Of a DNA stretch of 64,000 nt, positions 45,401-55,426 are shown piece by piece. The notes under the pieces are model-generated. The model did no database searches. It saw only the letters and a program-made list of their open reading frames with translations, and was not told the origin of the DNA. Source of the DNA: Ceraceosorus guamensis (taxonomy: Eukaryota > Basidiomycota > Exobasidiomycetes > Ceraceosorales > Ceraceosoraceae); the NCBI RefSeq assembly GCF_003144195.1, contig NW_020290015.1:124001-188000 (forward strand). The letters are read 5' to 3'. Position 1 is the first letter of the stretch, and each line of letters starts with the position of its first letter. Both the position numbers and the translations under genes were made by a program.

Positions 45401-47098
45401 CCAGAATCAGGGGAGCCAGCAAGCGATGCGCCCGACCAGTATGCAAGTGCGGCAGCTACCGGTGGGATCTTTGGAGGTCTGGCAGCCGGCTGGCGTCGTC
45501 TGACCATGGGCAACACAGCACCACCTTCAAGCGCCGAGCGCGAGACGCCGAGCCACGATCCAGACTTCTCGCCGGCATCGCCGCAGCGCCATGGCGCTCG
45601 ACATGAACCTGCCCAGACTTCTGACCCTGGTCTGGCGGCAGACGTGCACAGCCTTCGCGCAAGTGTCCATCGCGCCAGTACGCTGGGACACGGTCAGAAC
45701 AGCGGGCAAGGCTCGTCACCCCAAACTATCTCCAATTCTCGCGAAGCATCCAGCGGCTCTGGTGGTACGTCCGATTCGCGCAACGGTGAGCCTTCGGCTA
45801 CTGAGCAAGAGCCGACGGTGCCACTCGAACCTGCCATTGCCAATGCGCCGAGTCTGCACTCAAGTCAGCGCTCTGCAGGTGGCTACAGTGCGAGCATTTC
45901 AGACACATCAGGCCAGACCAACTCGTCCAGAAGTCGCACAGGACCTGCAGGCTCAAGACGTTCTGCCATGACCACAAGCACGGGCATCGACAGTCTGAGC
46001 AACCGCACGCACGTGACGTCGAGCGAGCCGGACTCTAGTCGTAGTGGCAGCCGCAGCGGAGGAAGCAGCAGTCGCCGCACCGGGCTCAGCGAAGGCAGCG
46101 GAAGTACCGGCGCTGCGAGCTACAGTCCAAGTCATTTGGCGCGTGGAAGCACTATCAGCACCCGAGGCGGGACTATGTCCAGCGGCGGGGCTAGCAGAGC
46201 GAACTCGCGCCGAACAGAGACAGACTACGCGCGGTCCCTATCTGTTGGTCCTGAATCGCAAGAATACGCGAGTGACGGTCAAAGTAGTCGTGCAACGGCT
46301 GGCGGCGGCAGCAGCATGCTGCCGGCTTCCGGAGCACTGAGCGGCAGCGGCAGCGGTAGCGGTAGTGGCAGTGGGGAAAGAAAGCGACGCCGTAGCGGAA
46401 GCTGGGATGGTGGCGAGGGAGAAGAAGGTTTGCGCCGACTTGACAGCGTGCGAGAGGTCGGGGCAGCTGAAGAGCGAGACAGCATCTCGAGCGCTGGCCC
46501 ATACCAAGATTTGTATGGGCACTACCCTAGCTCATCGCTAGGGGCAGCGGCTATGCGTCAGGCGCAGCGTGAGCTCGACCAACAGCAGCAGCAACAACAA
46601 GGCGGAACCTCACATTCGCCGCAGTCATCTTCTGACATGGGCCGCACCCCGCGGGCACCGCCGCGCAGCTTGATGCCCGGCGCGTCTCCAGCGGTCCAAC
46701 CCACGCTCACCACCACCACTTCGTCCCCAACTTTGCAAGCCCTGCAGGGAAGAGGCGCTTCAGGTCAGACCGGTTCATTGTCATGGCGCGAATCCCCACG
46801 TGTGGCGTCGGCGAGCATGCGTGCTGCCGAAGCCGCTGCTCATCTTGAACGTTCACGAGCCGAGGCCTTCCCGCCGGGTCAATCAGAATCAGCTGCTGGC
46901 ACGCGACCTGCCATACCAGAATGGGGCCCTCTGGAAGCATCATTCCCGGAACAGTCCACCAGCTCTCCGCGGAGAGGTCGCCTGAGAGACGCTGAGCAGG
47001 GACCGGAAGAGCCCGAAGCTGGACAGGACGATGGAGCAGAGGGCCGAGAAGGTGGTCGAAAGAGCGGGGGCATGTGGCCTCGCTTCTTGCGTATGTAG
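42431..47098 (+). CDS. Large Ser/Gly/Ala-rich single-pass membrane protein, candidate surface sensor
   Basis: An uninterrupted frame of 1555 residues starts at the first in-frame ATG, 42431. Residues 20-90 form an ordered block (AYTTVVGPFTETVTRIIYYP, VNVGETTSIGYSVV). A Thr/Ser/Pro-rich stretch and a near-perfect Ser/Ala repeat follow (residues about 205-260), typical of an O-mannosylated extracellular stalk. One transmembrane helix lies at about 285-312 (QIAGIVIGAFFGLLLLLLLL), followed by CRRRNRDRG as a stop-transfer signal. The remaining 1240 residues are Gly/Ser-rich, probably cytosolic and disordered, with poly-Gln and GSGSG runs. This plan resembles Mid2/Wsc/Skg6-like fungal cell-wall or polarity sensors, but no named domain is present. 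No classical signal peptide precedes the stalk, so the helix may itself act as a signal anchor. Confidence 0.8.
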   Translation: MAAFLPTQEPGPGPTAQPLPSWLSYQAYTTVVGPFTETVTRIIYYPDGSAPPTQTVEVNVGETTSIGYSVVQRPLLYTGPLPPPPLGTLYTLPGQELPSSSTQQVTAPTSAPSESAPQPSGTVSSSNDVPTGTSTAPSAAPTTNPSQSQGATGTEGESGTVIPVPTNTATSAAPTQTANPTATNTAATNTATSAPLPQPTDSAAASSVSSLSSVSASSASASSAASASSASASSAASASSASASSASASSASASSASQSSQTTRPQPTGTIAGMPPNGGGSGLSGGQIAGIVIGAFFGLLLLLLLLFLLCRRRNRDRGAEAGVGGATAGGGPIRRFSDKYSAGFSRGGSRRLGTYAAIGAAGAGAAAAGRGGRGSLASDEWEEDQLNGGNGSGFFVVGGRDGDQMASDAPAVGSDPFSDGDGGRSTGVGGGKRRALGALGLGAAGGFVAAALGRRRSSNKDKQYNEKVSGGATSDDDVDAHGAGEERRGLMDYANVPPAERDMSQVGRGGAAWGEGDGEGDMTQDSDWASNAGVLGAGAGGLAAAAAASRGRGGDPKSDPEKQGLMDSQYDESGQDVGSPTNVRKGMTPSLSAGSTSGSGGNLWGTPSAQYAAAGLAGAGAGATAAGNTHRRNSDSYGGGGYTSGSQSGNHSSSNNSGSGSRSRGTPSSRGGGGGTSSNSTGTRTVQGSPSTVTSLPPPPRAPRERPGVTTYGNLAPGAAAGAITAGSEGDTERKPRIPSFHAGFGEGDLGMTGTEQPESDVEGATRAPALLGAVAAGAGLGALAAGHRDSGGSTYSRGAYPERNSAEVAATPDEADRHSRFISHNTPLLGPGAGGAQTDAGSTSQSTAHLSPYAPPAAGYGAHGRLSTIRSVGEFGEGSAGGGSALHSLASGSGSGGSASQFGSRGQSSQQNAPSEEAGAALGTAGGAASFYTPPGSPRGTLGQPRSMRSLGSTGGAPSRLGGPSGWTRETDDEIDDSENPFEDTRAIRPESGEPASDAPDQYASAAATGGIFGGLAAGWRRLTMGNTAPPSSAERETPSHDPDFSPASPQRHGARHEPAQTSDPGLAADVHSLRASVHRASTLGHGQNSGQGSSPQTISNSREASSGSGGTSDSRNGEPSATEQEPTVPLEPAIANAPSLHSSQRSAGGYSASISDTSGQTNSSRSRTGPAGSRRSAMTTSTGIDSLSNRTHVTSSEPDSSRSGSRSGGSSSRRTGLSEGSGSTGAASYSPSHLARGSTISTRGGTMSSGGASRANSRRTETDYARSLSVGPESQEYASDGQSSRATAGGGSSMLPASGALSGSGSGSGSGSGERKRRRSGSWDGGEGEEGLRRLDSVREVGAAEERDSISSAGPYQDLYGHYPSSSLGAAAMRQAQRELDQQQQQQQGGTSHSPQSSSDMGRTPRAPPRSLMPGASPAVQPTLTTTTSSPTLQALQGRGASGQTGSLSWRESPRVASASMRAAEAAAHLERSRAEAFPPGQSESAAGTRPAIPEWGPLEASFPEQSTSSPRRGRLRDAEQGPEEPEAGQDDGAEGREGGRKSGGMWPRFLRM
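43075..43200 (+). repeat. In-frame Ser/Ala tandem repeat
   Basis: The codons encode reiterated SASSA units (for example SASSASASSAASASSASASS). Synonymous variation between units (AGC, TCC, TCA, TCG, TCT) suggests selection on the protein rather than a fresh DNA slippage tract. Confidence 0.75.
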
Positions 47099-47963
47099 TT
47101 GCGTCTTACACATCTGAAGATTTTCTCCTTTCGACATCATTCCCATCTGGACATTTGCTTCTGGCAGCTTCGCGACCACGACAGCCACCGTGTTTCACAA
47201 ATCTGATTCAGGTTCCCACAATGTCAGGCAATGCGCACGACTCGCAAAGTCCTCTACTCACTGAGATGCCTCCTTACCGATGCTCGCCTAACACGCCGAC
47301 ACATAGATAAATCACATGTCATTGCCCAAGCATCGGAGACCGCACAACAGAAAACTAATAGACGTACAGTGAGTGGCAAATGGAGATTTCGGACGCTTAG
47401 CTCGGAAGTGCTTGGATGGCCTGAGACAACACATAAAAGAACCGGCGCCGCTCTTCGGTAATGCACCGGGGGCACAGCATTAGTGGGTGGCTTAGGAGCA
47501 GATCGATGATGCTCAGTTGAGCGCAAAGTGCGGCTCGGGCGCTTTCCAAGGCCGAAATTTGCTCCCGCATGTACAGGCTACTGGGCGTGCACTCATGCCC
47601 TCGGTGGCGACTGAATCCGCAAAGCTGGTGGCAGGATTCGCCACCACTAAGTGCCCTTTGCACTCACGACTGTCAAATGGTCGCGTATCCTCGCTTTGGC
47701 TTGGTCAAAGCCGCAGTAATGGTCTCAGCTTCTCGCCGGCAGGTGGGAGCAGTCACTTGCCTGGCACCTCACTTATATCAAGTCGCTTCCAAATGTCCTC
47801 GAGAGCATGAACCTCGCCCCCTGATCGCCGCCGGCGGCACAGAAACCTCTTTTTTCGCCTCCACAGGCTGCCCTGGCAGGGGCTGGCTTTTCGAGCCTAT
47901 CCACTTCACCGCGCTTCTCTTCTGCTCCGCTTGAAAGCGGACGGACTGGCGACCGCAAGTGAA
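47099..47963. other. Intergenic region
   Basis: These 865 bases lie between two plus-strand genes. I see no gene or notable repeat, only short chance frames. Confidence 0.4.
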
Positions 47964-50647
47964 ATGGACCACACAATCAGAAGTCTGGCGCTGCTGTGCA
48001 TCGCCTCTGTCCTTCTTGCATGCCTCCTAATCCACGGCTTCGCGCATCCGCGCATGCTCAGCCATGCAACACATCGCTTGCGTGAGCGAGGTACCAGCTT
48101 CCAGAGGGAAGCCCTGCTTTTGCCTTTTCATGAGCAAAGCATCGTGTTTCGTAGAGGAATCCTTTCTGCCAACGAAGCTTCGCTGATGGAACATTTGCAA
48201 GGGGAGCCCGGCCGCAATGTGAATAAAGTCGAGGTGAGACAAGCGCGAATTGCGGCCTGCTTCGGCAAGGCGCACAAATGCATACTGATAGCCTCCGCAT
48301 CTTCATGTTCATTCGTGATTAGCTCCTGAGGTCGTTGCCTCAAAATCTTGGTAGCAAAGACCCGCCAAATGTGGTATCCTACATGTTGAACGATAGTCAC
48401 GCGAATGCTTGGCCCACCATCCGACCGGCAGGAGAGCGTAGGGTCGATAAAAGTCTGGCGAAGCAGCTTCGTGTCTTTGCCGAAGCCGTGTCGCACGCGG
48501 ACGCAGATGTGAGTCGTGCTGTTCCTTGGAAGATGCGTCGACTTGCTAATCACCCGGTTCCGGTCGCGCTCAGGTCACGCGTCGGCGAAGCCCAACCACG
48601 TCATTTGCCGGCTCGAACGACATGGACGCTGACCATCTGAGGGCATACGCGACACTCTTGGCAGGGGATGGCTCCCGTCAGCCAGTGCCCGGCCGTGTAG
48701 GCAGTGGCTCGCAGGATGGCACAGTCTCACCCACACGGATCGGCCACCTCCATTCCCAGAGTCACAGTGCATTGCTTGCCCAGAAGCATCACGCTCCTGC
48801 TAGCGAGTATGGAGTGCATGGGCTGCTCGAGGCAGGAGCTCATAAACGCAAACAGGAGATCGCTTCGGTCGATGGCGAGTCAAGGAGACATTCCGCTATC
48901 CGTTTGCCTAGCTCGCAACACGAATCGCTTCGCGCTGCAAAGCGGCCTCGTATCACGGTGCATCCCTCCAGCTGGATTCCGCCACGACAAGCGTCCCTGG
49001 AACCATCTGAGGTCTTCAGCTCAAGCTCGACACACTCTGCTCCGCATCACATCGCACATGAAAATGCCTCGAAGATGTTTCCGAGCGGCGCGACCAGAAA
49101 AGCCACTACCTCCAACATGTCTGGAACGGGCTTTCACGCTGCTCGACTTCAGCCCAGGTCCTTGGACATTAGCGATGCTGGGAGGAAACGGATGCTGATG
49201 AAGCGAACTATAATACAGCTCGAAGTGATAAAGAACGGAACGCACCAAAGAGCTGCGGTCAAAGCTATCAATGCTTACCTTGAAAAAGATAAACATCACG
49301 TTGTGCATAGGATGATCGTGAGTTGTTGAGCGGTGCGGCATGGTGCAGCGCAGTGATGCTGACCAAATAGCTTATCAGGTTCAGACCGGATTTCGGCCTC
49401 CAAACGAGATATCTGACCGCACGTTCCTCACTGCGACTGCATGGACGAAGGAGAACAGGCTTGTGCCTTCAGGTGTGCTGAAAGGGCATGAGACCCTTCA
49501 TATTGTTCCTCTTCCCGATCACGCCTCTTTTGTGGGCGGGGGCCACCGAAGTTCGACGCTCATTCGGCCTGACGGAGCTCATTTCCAAAATCCGGGACCT
49601 CTGAAAGAAGCGAAGAAGGTGTATGCCCATGGCTTGCGTCCTTATCCTGTCGATACTGTTGACACGACACTCATGGATGCGCACGGCTCGCTACTACCCG
49701 AGCATCCGCGAGACCCGAAGCACTACAAGCAGGATTCCAAGGCGAGATGCGGACGAGTGATAGACAGGACCAAACAATACTCTGGCAATGGCAATGGTGG
49801 GCCAGCTGACTGGTGCAGCGCGTCTGGAGACCTCGGGCGCCCCCGTCGCCGGCCCATCACTGCATCTTTAGCTGAAGGTTCTCATACTGAAGGCCAACGT
49901 ATGGACCAGTCGTTGCCGAGGAGCGCTGATCAGCCCGGGCCTAGCAGGCAGGCCAAGGTGTCTCCTCAGGCATTCCATGGCACAGGCTCGGTGGCCTACC
50001 TACACCAGAACCAATCCTACGGACGACTGTCGAACATCCATCAACCGAGCCGGAAGCCACGGCCCGCGCCAAATGAAGCTTATAATGCCGGCAACAAGGA
50101 CGCGTCGCTCGGGCGAGAACTCTCTGAGGCCTATGGTAAGCGGCAAAGAACAGACGCTGCTACAGCATCCGATCAGATCGACGGCGCCGATAGAGTCTCG
50201 ACGATCCCTGAGAGGGCTTTGGTTGGTGGCAGTCGACCGAGCCTCGGATTTAGCAACAAGGACCATACTTCAAGCTTGACCCTCACGGCTCAAAGGCACA
50301 AGGAGCCACTGAAAGATCCATCTACACCGTCACGCCAAAGACCGGAGGGGCTGCCTCGGATCGACACGAGACTCCGCCTTGGTTCGTTTAGAACCGGCGT
50401 AGCGCGTTTCCGGAGCAGCAGGATTCGTCCGGCAATACCAACGGAAGGGTCGGCGGACAATGGTCCGGACCTGGAGCTGCGCCTAGGCAGCAAGCCAGTC
50501 GCGACACCTCGCGACCAGCACGAACCTTTCAGCCCGATGCTAAGCAGCACAACGAGACCATTCGGACGAAAAGTTCATGAGCATCACCTCGAGTCGACTA
50601 CGTCGACGTCAGAGTTTCCTGCTTTTCCTTCTTTCAGACCAAGTTGA
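47964..50647 (+). CDS. Putative secreted, largely disordered protein (candidate effector)
   Basis: Four exons (47964-48233, 48323-48508, 48574-49317, 49379-50647) give 822 residues. The start MDHTIRSLALLCIASVLLAC LLIHGFAHP (broken here for length) has a basic n-region, a hydrophobic core and a plausible cleavage after GFA, so it is either a signal peptide or an N-terminal anchor. An ordered section follows to about residue 150 (FHEQSIVFRRGILS, LRSLPQNLG, AKQLRVFAEAVSH). The rest is low-complexity, rich in Ser, Arg, His and Pro, with basic clusters AAKRPR and GKRQR that could act as nuclear signals. One further ordered segment is RTIIQLEVIKNGTHQRAAVK. No enzyme motif is found. A role as an effector is speculation based on the signal sequence and the likely lineage. 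The acceptor of exon 4 is CTTATCAG, chosen for phase; a TAG 8 bases earlier would shift frame. Confidence 0.6.
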
Positions 50648-51573
50648 GCGCAGTTTTGACTAACAGAGAGGCGTCCGAGCTTTCGTGGACGGAGCTTTTT
50701 CCTCAACGATAATCCTGCACGAGCATCGGATGACTGTTGCTAGGCTTCCGCAAAGGCATCGCTATTCACCGGTGCTCGAAGACAGTCCGGAAAAGGCAAA
50801 GCAAGATGTGGGCGGTCCTCGGACGGGCTCAGTGACTCGTCGATAAAGCGTTATTGGCTGTGTCGCTAGAGCGAGATTGCCTTGATTCGCAGTCCTGGTC
50901 TCCGCACTACACTCACGACTTTGATGCCGCCTCCTTTGCGCAAGCCCTGTCTCGTGGTTCTGTCCGGAAATCACGAATGCACCAACCATTCAGCAGAAGA
51001 GTCGTGAGTTCTGCCTTTGGGGTTGCCTCGCGCGCGTTGGAACGTAAGTGGTTCACGTGACTGCATTTGCACGAGCGCGCCGGCACCGGGATTCAAAACG
51101 ACGTGCGGAGCCGATCTCGCTTGTATTTTGATTCAAACTCGTGATTGAAACGTTGCGCTCTGAGCCTTGCACCTTGATGGTCAACTTGTTGCTTTGTGAT
51201 CATCGTCGATTCACGATCGGGCCTTCTCTGAGCCGAGCGACGCCAAGCGATATGGGGTCGCGATGCGGGGAAGCGGAGGCGATGCCGGAGTCGCTACAAC
51301 GAATCTTACATGTCGAATCTGAATGTTGAACTTGCGCTTGCACTCACGATGTAACTCGCCATTGACTGCGACTCGTGACTCGCACTGCGCTGGTATCACC
51401 CATCCACCATTTCCATCCGCGATTTGTGACCTTAGAAGAACGTAGCAACGCGATCGGCAATCGGTAAGCGGCCAACCCGCCCTCCCTTCCTTTGCCCCTC
51501 TCCACCTCCTTCACCGCTTCGTTCTGCCAGATCGCCTTCTGAGCACCCTACTCACACGACCCTCCCTCTCCCA
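50648..51573. other. Intergenic region
   Basis: These 926 bases carry ACTCGTGA at 51138 and 51371 and related words nearby. A CT-rich leader (51480-51573) precedes the start codon of the hydrolase gene. Confidence 0.4.
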
Positions 51574-53363
51574 ATGCCAGAATCCTCCTCAAAGGGCAGA
51601 ATGAGCGCCTTTGGCGTCGTGCCACAAGCTGTGGTGGTGCCTGCAGCGGACGGCTTTCCATTAGCCGCTCATCGCTTCGAGCCTCCGCCAGGATCGAGCG
51701 CGGTGGGCCAGACGGATGGACAGGAAGTGAGGGCGGTGGTGGTGGTGGTGAACGCGACGGGAGTGCAAGCGAGGTTCTACCACGATTTCGCCTGTTGGCT
51801 GGCCATGCAGGGATTGTGCGCCTTCACGTTCGACTTTAGGTATAGCGGCAACTCTTTCCCAAAGCAGTGGTTGGACAAGTTGGAAGGTGCAGGGGATGAG
51901 GAGGAGTATGCGCAAGTGTTCGAACAGGCTATCAGGACGGCGCCGGATGAGATCGGATTGATCAGGACGTGGGGAAGAGAGGATCTGGCTGCTGTGGCTA
52001 GATTTGCCCACGACGCTCATCCTCGGGCGCCAATGTGCTTCTTTGGCAACAGTCTGGGCGGTCACCTGATGACGTGAGTGTCAGGGCATGCACGCAGCCT
52101 GCCCGCACTCCAAGCGGTCCTCAGTGCGTTGTGGACCGATGAAGCTCATACGCCGCGTCCTCAAACTCTCCCTTCCTCGCGGACTGTCTCTCCCTCTCTC
52201 TCTCCTCCCAAAAGCGTCCTGGAACCTCGCATGCTGCAATCCTTTGGCGTGCCCATTCGCTTCGCCGATGTCAATGGCGGCAATGCGCATTGGCGAAACC
52301 ACACCGAGCCAGAAGAGTCGCTGTTCGGCTTCAACGAGGTGATCATCAAGCCCATCGAGACTGATCGGCTCTTCAGATCCAGCAGCTTGGGTCTAGGATA
52401 CGACATTCCCTACGGACCAGGCAAGGACTGGATCGACTGGTTCAGTGAGTCGGTCGATTGGAGCTCGAGTTCTTGCACCTCTCGAGTCGCTCCTCAGCTG
52501 CAGACCTGACGCTCGCAATGCTGCTGCAATTCGTTGCATCACCACGGCTCTTTACCAGCGCATCCCCTCTTCTCGTTGCACGTGCCAGAGGATGAGCAGA
52601 GGGCAAAGGAAAATGTGCGCATGTTTGATTGGATCTACTTTTCCTTTAGCGACGACGAGACAATTTCGAGGTGAGCAGTGGCAGTCGTAGTCGCGATCAG
52701 CGTCTTGCTTCCTGGACTTGCGTGTGGCTAGTCGCTGCATAGTCGCTCATGGCTGTCACCCGCCACGCCGTCGTCTTCAGACACATGATGCATCAGCACG
52801 CCTCTTTGCTCTGCGGCAAGGGTTCCAGGACAAAGACGCTGTTCATCGACCCGCCCAAGCTCAAAGGCTGGCCAAAGTGCGGCCACGTCACGTGTTTCAG
52901 ACCATCAGGTCCTCGACTGCCAAACAAGACGGGCAGTCCTCGAAATGTGATCACGGGCAAAGCAGACAACAGCGGAGAGGGCAGCAGCAGTGACATCGGC
53001 GAAGGCAGCGTAGTGGAGGAAGACGACGACGACGATGATGGTGCAGAGAGAGCAGTGAGGGGAGGAGAAGCTTATGAGCCTAAGGAATTGCCCGAGGAGA
53101 TCGCGAGAGGAGAAGGCGCAGACGCGGATGCTGCTTCGGAACCTACGGAGCTGCTGGGAAGAGAAGACAGCATCTGGCAAGTCTTTCTCAAATACGCCCT
53201 CGAAGGTCTCGACACAGTGGATCCTGCTTTGGGCGACTTGCGAACGTGGGACGAGACTAATGCGAGGGACTGCGATGCTCTCAGGCGCGAGGAGCGCCTT
53301 GTCCGCGCAAAGGCCGCAGCAGAAGGCGCCAAAGGCAAGACTGATAGCAAAGCTAGATTGTGA
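51574..53363 (+). CDS. Alpha/beta hydrolase, COG4757-like
   Basis: Four exons (51574-52073, 52215-52444, 52559-52670, 52781-53363) give 474 residues. The sequence follows the alpha/beta-hydrolase order. A strand VVVVVNATGVQARFYHDFA carries the oxyanion region, GLCAFTFDFRYSGNS follows, and the nucleophile elbow FGNSLGGHLM has Ser near residue 159. FADVNGGNAHWRNH, YDIPYGPGKDWIDWF and a later DWIYFSFSDDETIS come next. WRNH and YGPGKDW are typical of a predicted hydrolase family related to bacterial YheT-like and COG4757 proteins. The C-terminus has an acidic EEDDDDDDG run. The catalytic His is not certain; it may be in KCGHVTCF. The substrate is unknown, with an ester or acyl group likely. Intron 1 was extended to the pyrimidine-rich AAAAG acceptor because a 24-base alternative would be too short. 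Confidence 0.8.
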
Positions 53364-53529
53364 CAATACCCCTCGATTGGACCCAAGTCTTGATCGCCTT
53401 TCTTGTGTTACACTTGCATTTCCATTGCACGCGCCTTGTGCTTCTTTCAGACTTGCTTTCGTACACACTAGCTGCAACTGATAGGCGCCGCCGCCCTCTG
53501 CACGTCGAAGCTCATCTGCGAAGCGCGAA

Positions 53530-54719
53530 TCAAATCTTGCTACCCTTTGTCAGTCCACCCAGACCCAACTCCAGACCCACAGCAAGGTGAGCTAGTCTAG
53601 CATCCACCGCGAAGCCCTTGTCTTGAAAGTCTGCCAGACGTACGGAGCGCAGTCGGTCTTCAGGTCAGCTTTGCGAATGCGCACTTCTCCACTTTGCTGC
53701 CCGCGCCGCGTTTAGCACTTCTGACTTACCCTTGAGCGTCTTGTAAAGGCCCTTGACTGGGACGAGATGTTTTTCGATGAATTCGCCTTCCTCTGGCTTG
53801 GCTACCGGCTCTTCCGAATCGTCCGACAGATGTATACGCACAACGCACAGCTTCATGTTCGCGCCAGAGAGCCCCTAATCGCATGACGAGGAAGAGAGCA
53901 ACTTTTCAGCTCGTCTGACTCAATGCGGAGCAAGAATGCAATTCTCTCGTAGCGACTGGTCTGCAACGGAGTCCAAGGTCACTCACGGGATCATTGACCA
54001 TGATGGTGCTGGTCTCTACCACATCGACCGATCCGCCTTGCTTCGTGGTGCCGTATCCCGTCTCCTCCTCCAATTCCCTAAGAGCGGCTTTCTGAGCTCC
54101 TTCATCGCCCTCTTCACCAGCATCTACCAGACCTGCTGGCATTTCAATGACCGAAGAGGCAACGGGCGGTCTGAACTGCGAGATCAAAAGGACATGAGTC
54201 TCGGAAGAGGGACGATGAATGAGGGCGCATATAGCCACGGCTAGGATGTGATGAAACACAAAGCAGGAGCGCGGGGGGTCAGCTGATGCGCAGGCGAAGA
54301 ACGACTTCAATGTATGCGTCGCTCAAGAGGCAGCATTGCGCCTCCATCGCAATGGCAGTCGCGCACTCACCATCCACCTCTCCCTTTCTCGTCTTCCTGT
54401 CGGCGCTCTCCCACTTTCTCTCCCTTCCCTCCTGATCCACCCACTCGATAGCTCTTAGTCCGACCCACTTGGCCTCCGAATCATCCATCGGTCTGCTCCT
54501 CAGGACCTTGGCATCTTTCGAAGACATGCTTCCGATGCCGCTACTAATGCTGCTGATGTTCGCGCTGCTTTTCGGTCCTGGGAGGCCTGATCGGAGCGTG
54601 GGCCGAGCGAGGATCCGGCTCGATTCGAGTTGAAAAGCTCGTGCGTGAAGAGGCAAGCGTGGCAGGTGGTTCAAAATCGGTACAAGTGCGCGCGATCCAC
54701 CGAACAGTCCAATCAGCAT
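53530..54719 (-). CDS. Nudix hydrolase, ADP-sugar pyrophosphatase type (Ysa1/NUDT5)
   Basis: Four exons (54371-54719, 53987-54240, 53730-53874, 53530-53657) give 291 residues from the ATG at 54719. A second in-frame ATG at 54528 would give 227 residues. The longer form adds a basic amphipathic leader (LPRLPLHARAF), so mitochondrial and cytosolic forms are possible. WVGLRAIEWVDQEGRERKWE and HVLLISQFRPPVASSVIEMP match ADP-ribose pyrophosphatases, which split ADP-ribose into AMP and ribose phosphate. The Nudix box reads GLVDAGE to RELEEETGYG, but between the first Glu and the REL there are 11 residues instead of the usual 7. GLSGANMKL and GFAVDARLAHLAVGLE complete the fold. The gene converges with the hydrolase gene and is divergent from SDHAF2. 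Confidence 0.88.
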
Positions 54720-55426
54720 GGCACAATCAGGGTCACGACAACGATCAAGGCGAACAGAGATGAGAATAATGCAAAGAGATGTAGAACCACGATGCTCAAT
54801 CTCTAAGCTTTCGAGAAGGTTGCTCCCCCCCCAAAAGCGAGACAGTACACTCACACTTGACAGACTCTTGACTTTGACTCGCACTTCCCGTGATTCTGCC
54901 TGGTCTGTGCATGCTGGAATTCAAAGAGATTGTTCGGTTTCTTTAAATTTGATTACCAAATCTTTAGATGGAGTGTTTGTAAAGTCCCGAGTTTCGCAGC
55001 AATGCTGCTGTGCCCACGCTATTTCTCATCATTACCTCACCTCACCTCCACATGCAGCAGCTATACGCCTCACCCATGACGCAAATCCACCACTTTGATC
55101 CGAAGACCGCATCAACGAAGCGTGACCCTGACTAACACGTGTTGAGGGAGACCACGAGATCCTTGCTGCATTGCACGCGTCATCCACGTACATCCCAGTC
55201 CATTCAGATTGGCCTTCCATCCCATCTTTATACTCTATACTCGCTCCACTTCGAACACTCTGCAATCCTCTTTACTCGACAAACGCCACGGGGAGCACGA
55301 CGACTACAGCGCGCAAGTAAGCAGACAGTGCATATTTCTACAACTTCGAGTAACTTCTACTCGTCAGCCAGTCATGGTCCTCCGACGAAGTAAGTTGGAG
55401 ATATCGCACCTTTTGCAACAGAGGCG
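54720..55426. other. Divergent intergenic region
   Basis: These 707 bases separate the Nudix and SDHAF2 start codons. A CCTCACCTCACCTCC run occurs near 55035. No gene is supported. Confidence 0.4.

Noticed and set aside
52074-52097. A 24-base intron in the alpha/beta hydrolase gene
   Set aside because: It would keep phase but is below a workable intron length; the 141-base alternative ends in a pyrimidine-rich acceptor and gives a better family match.
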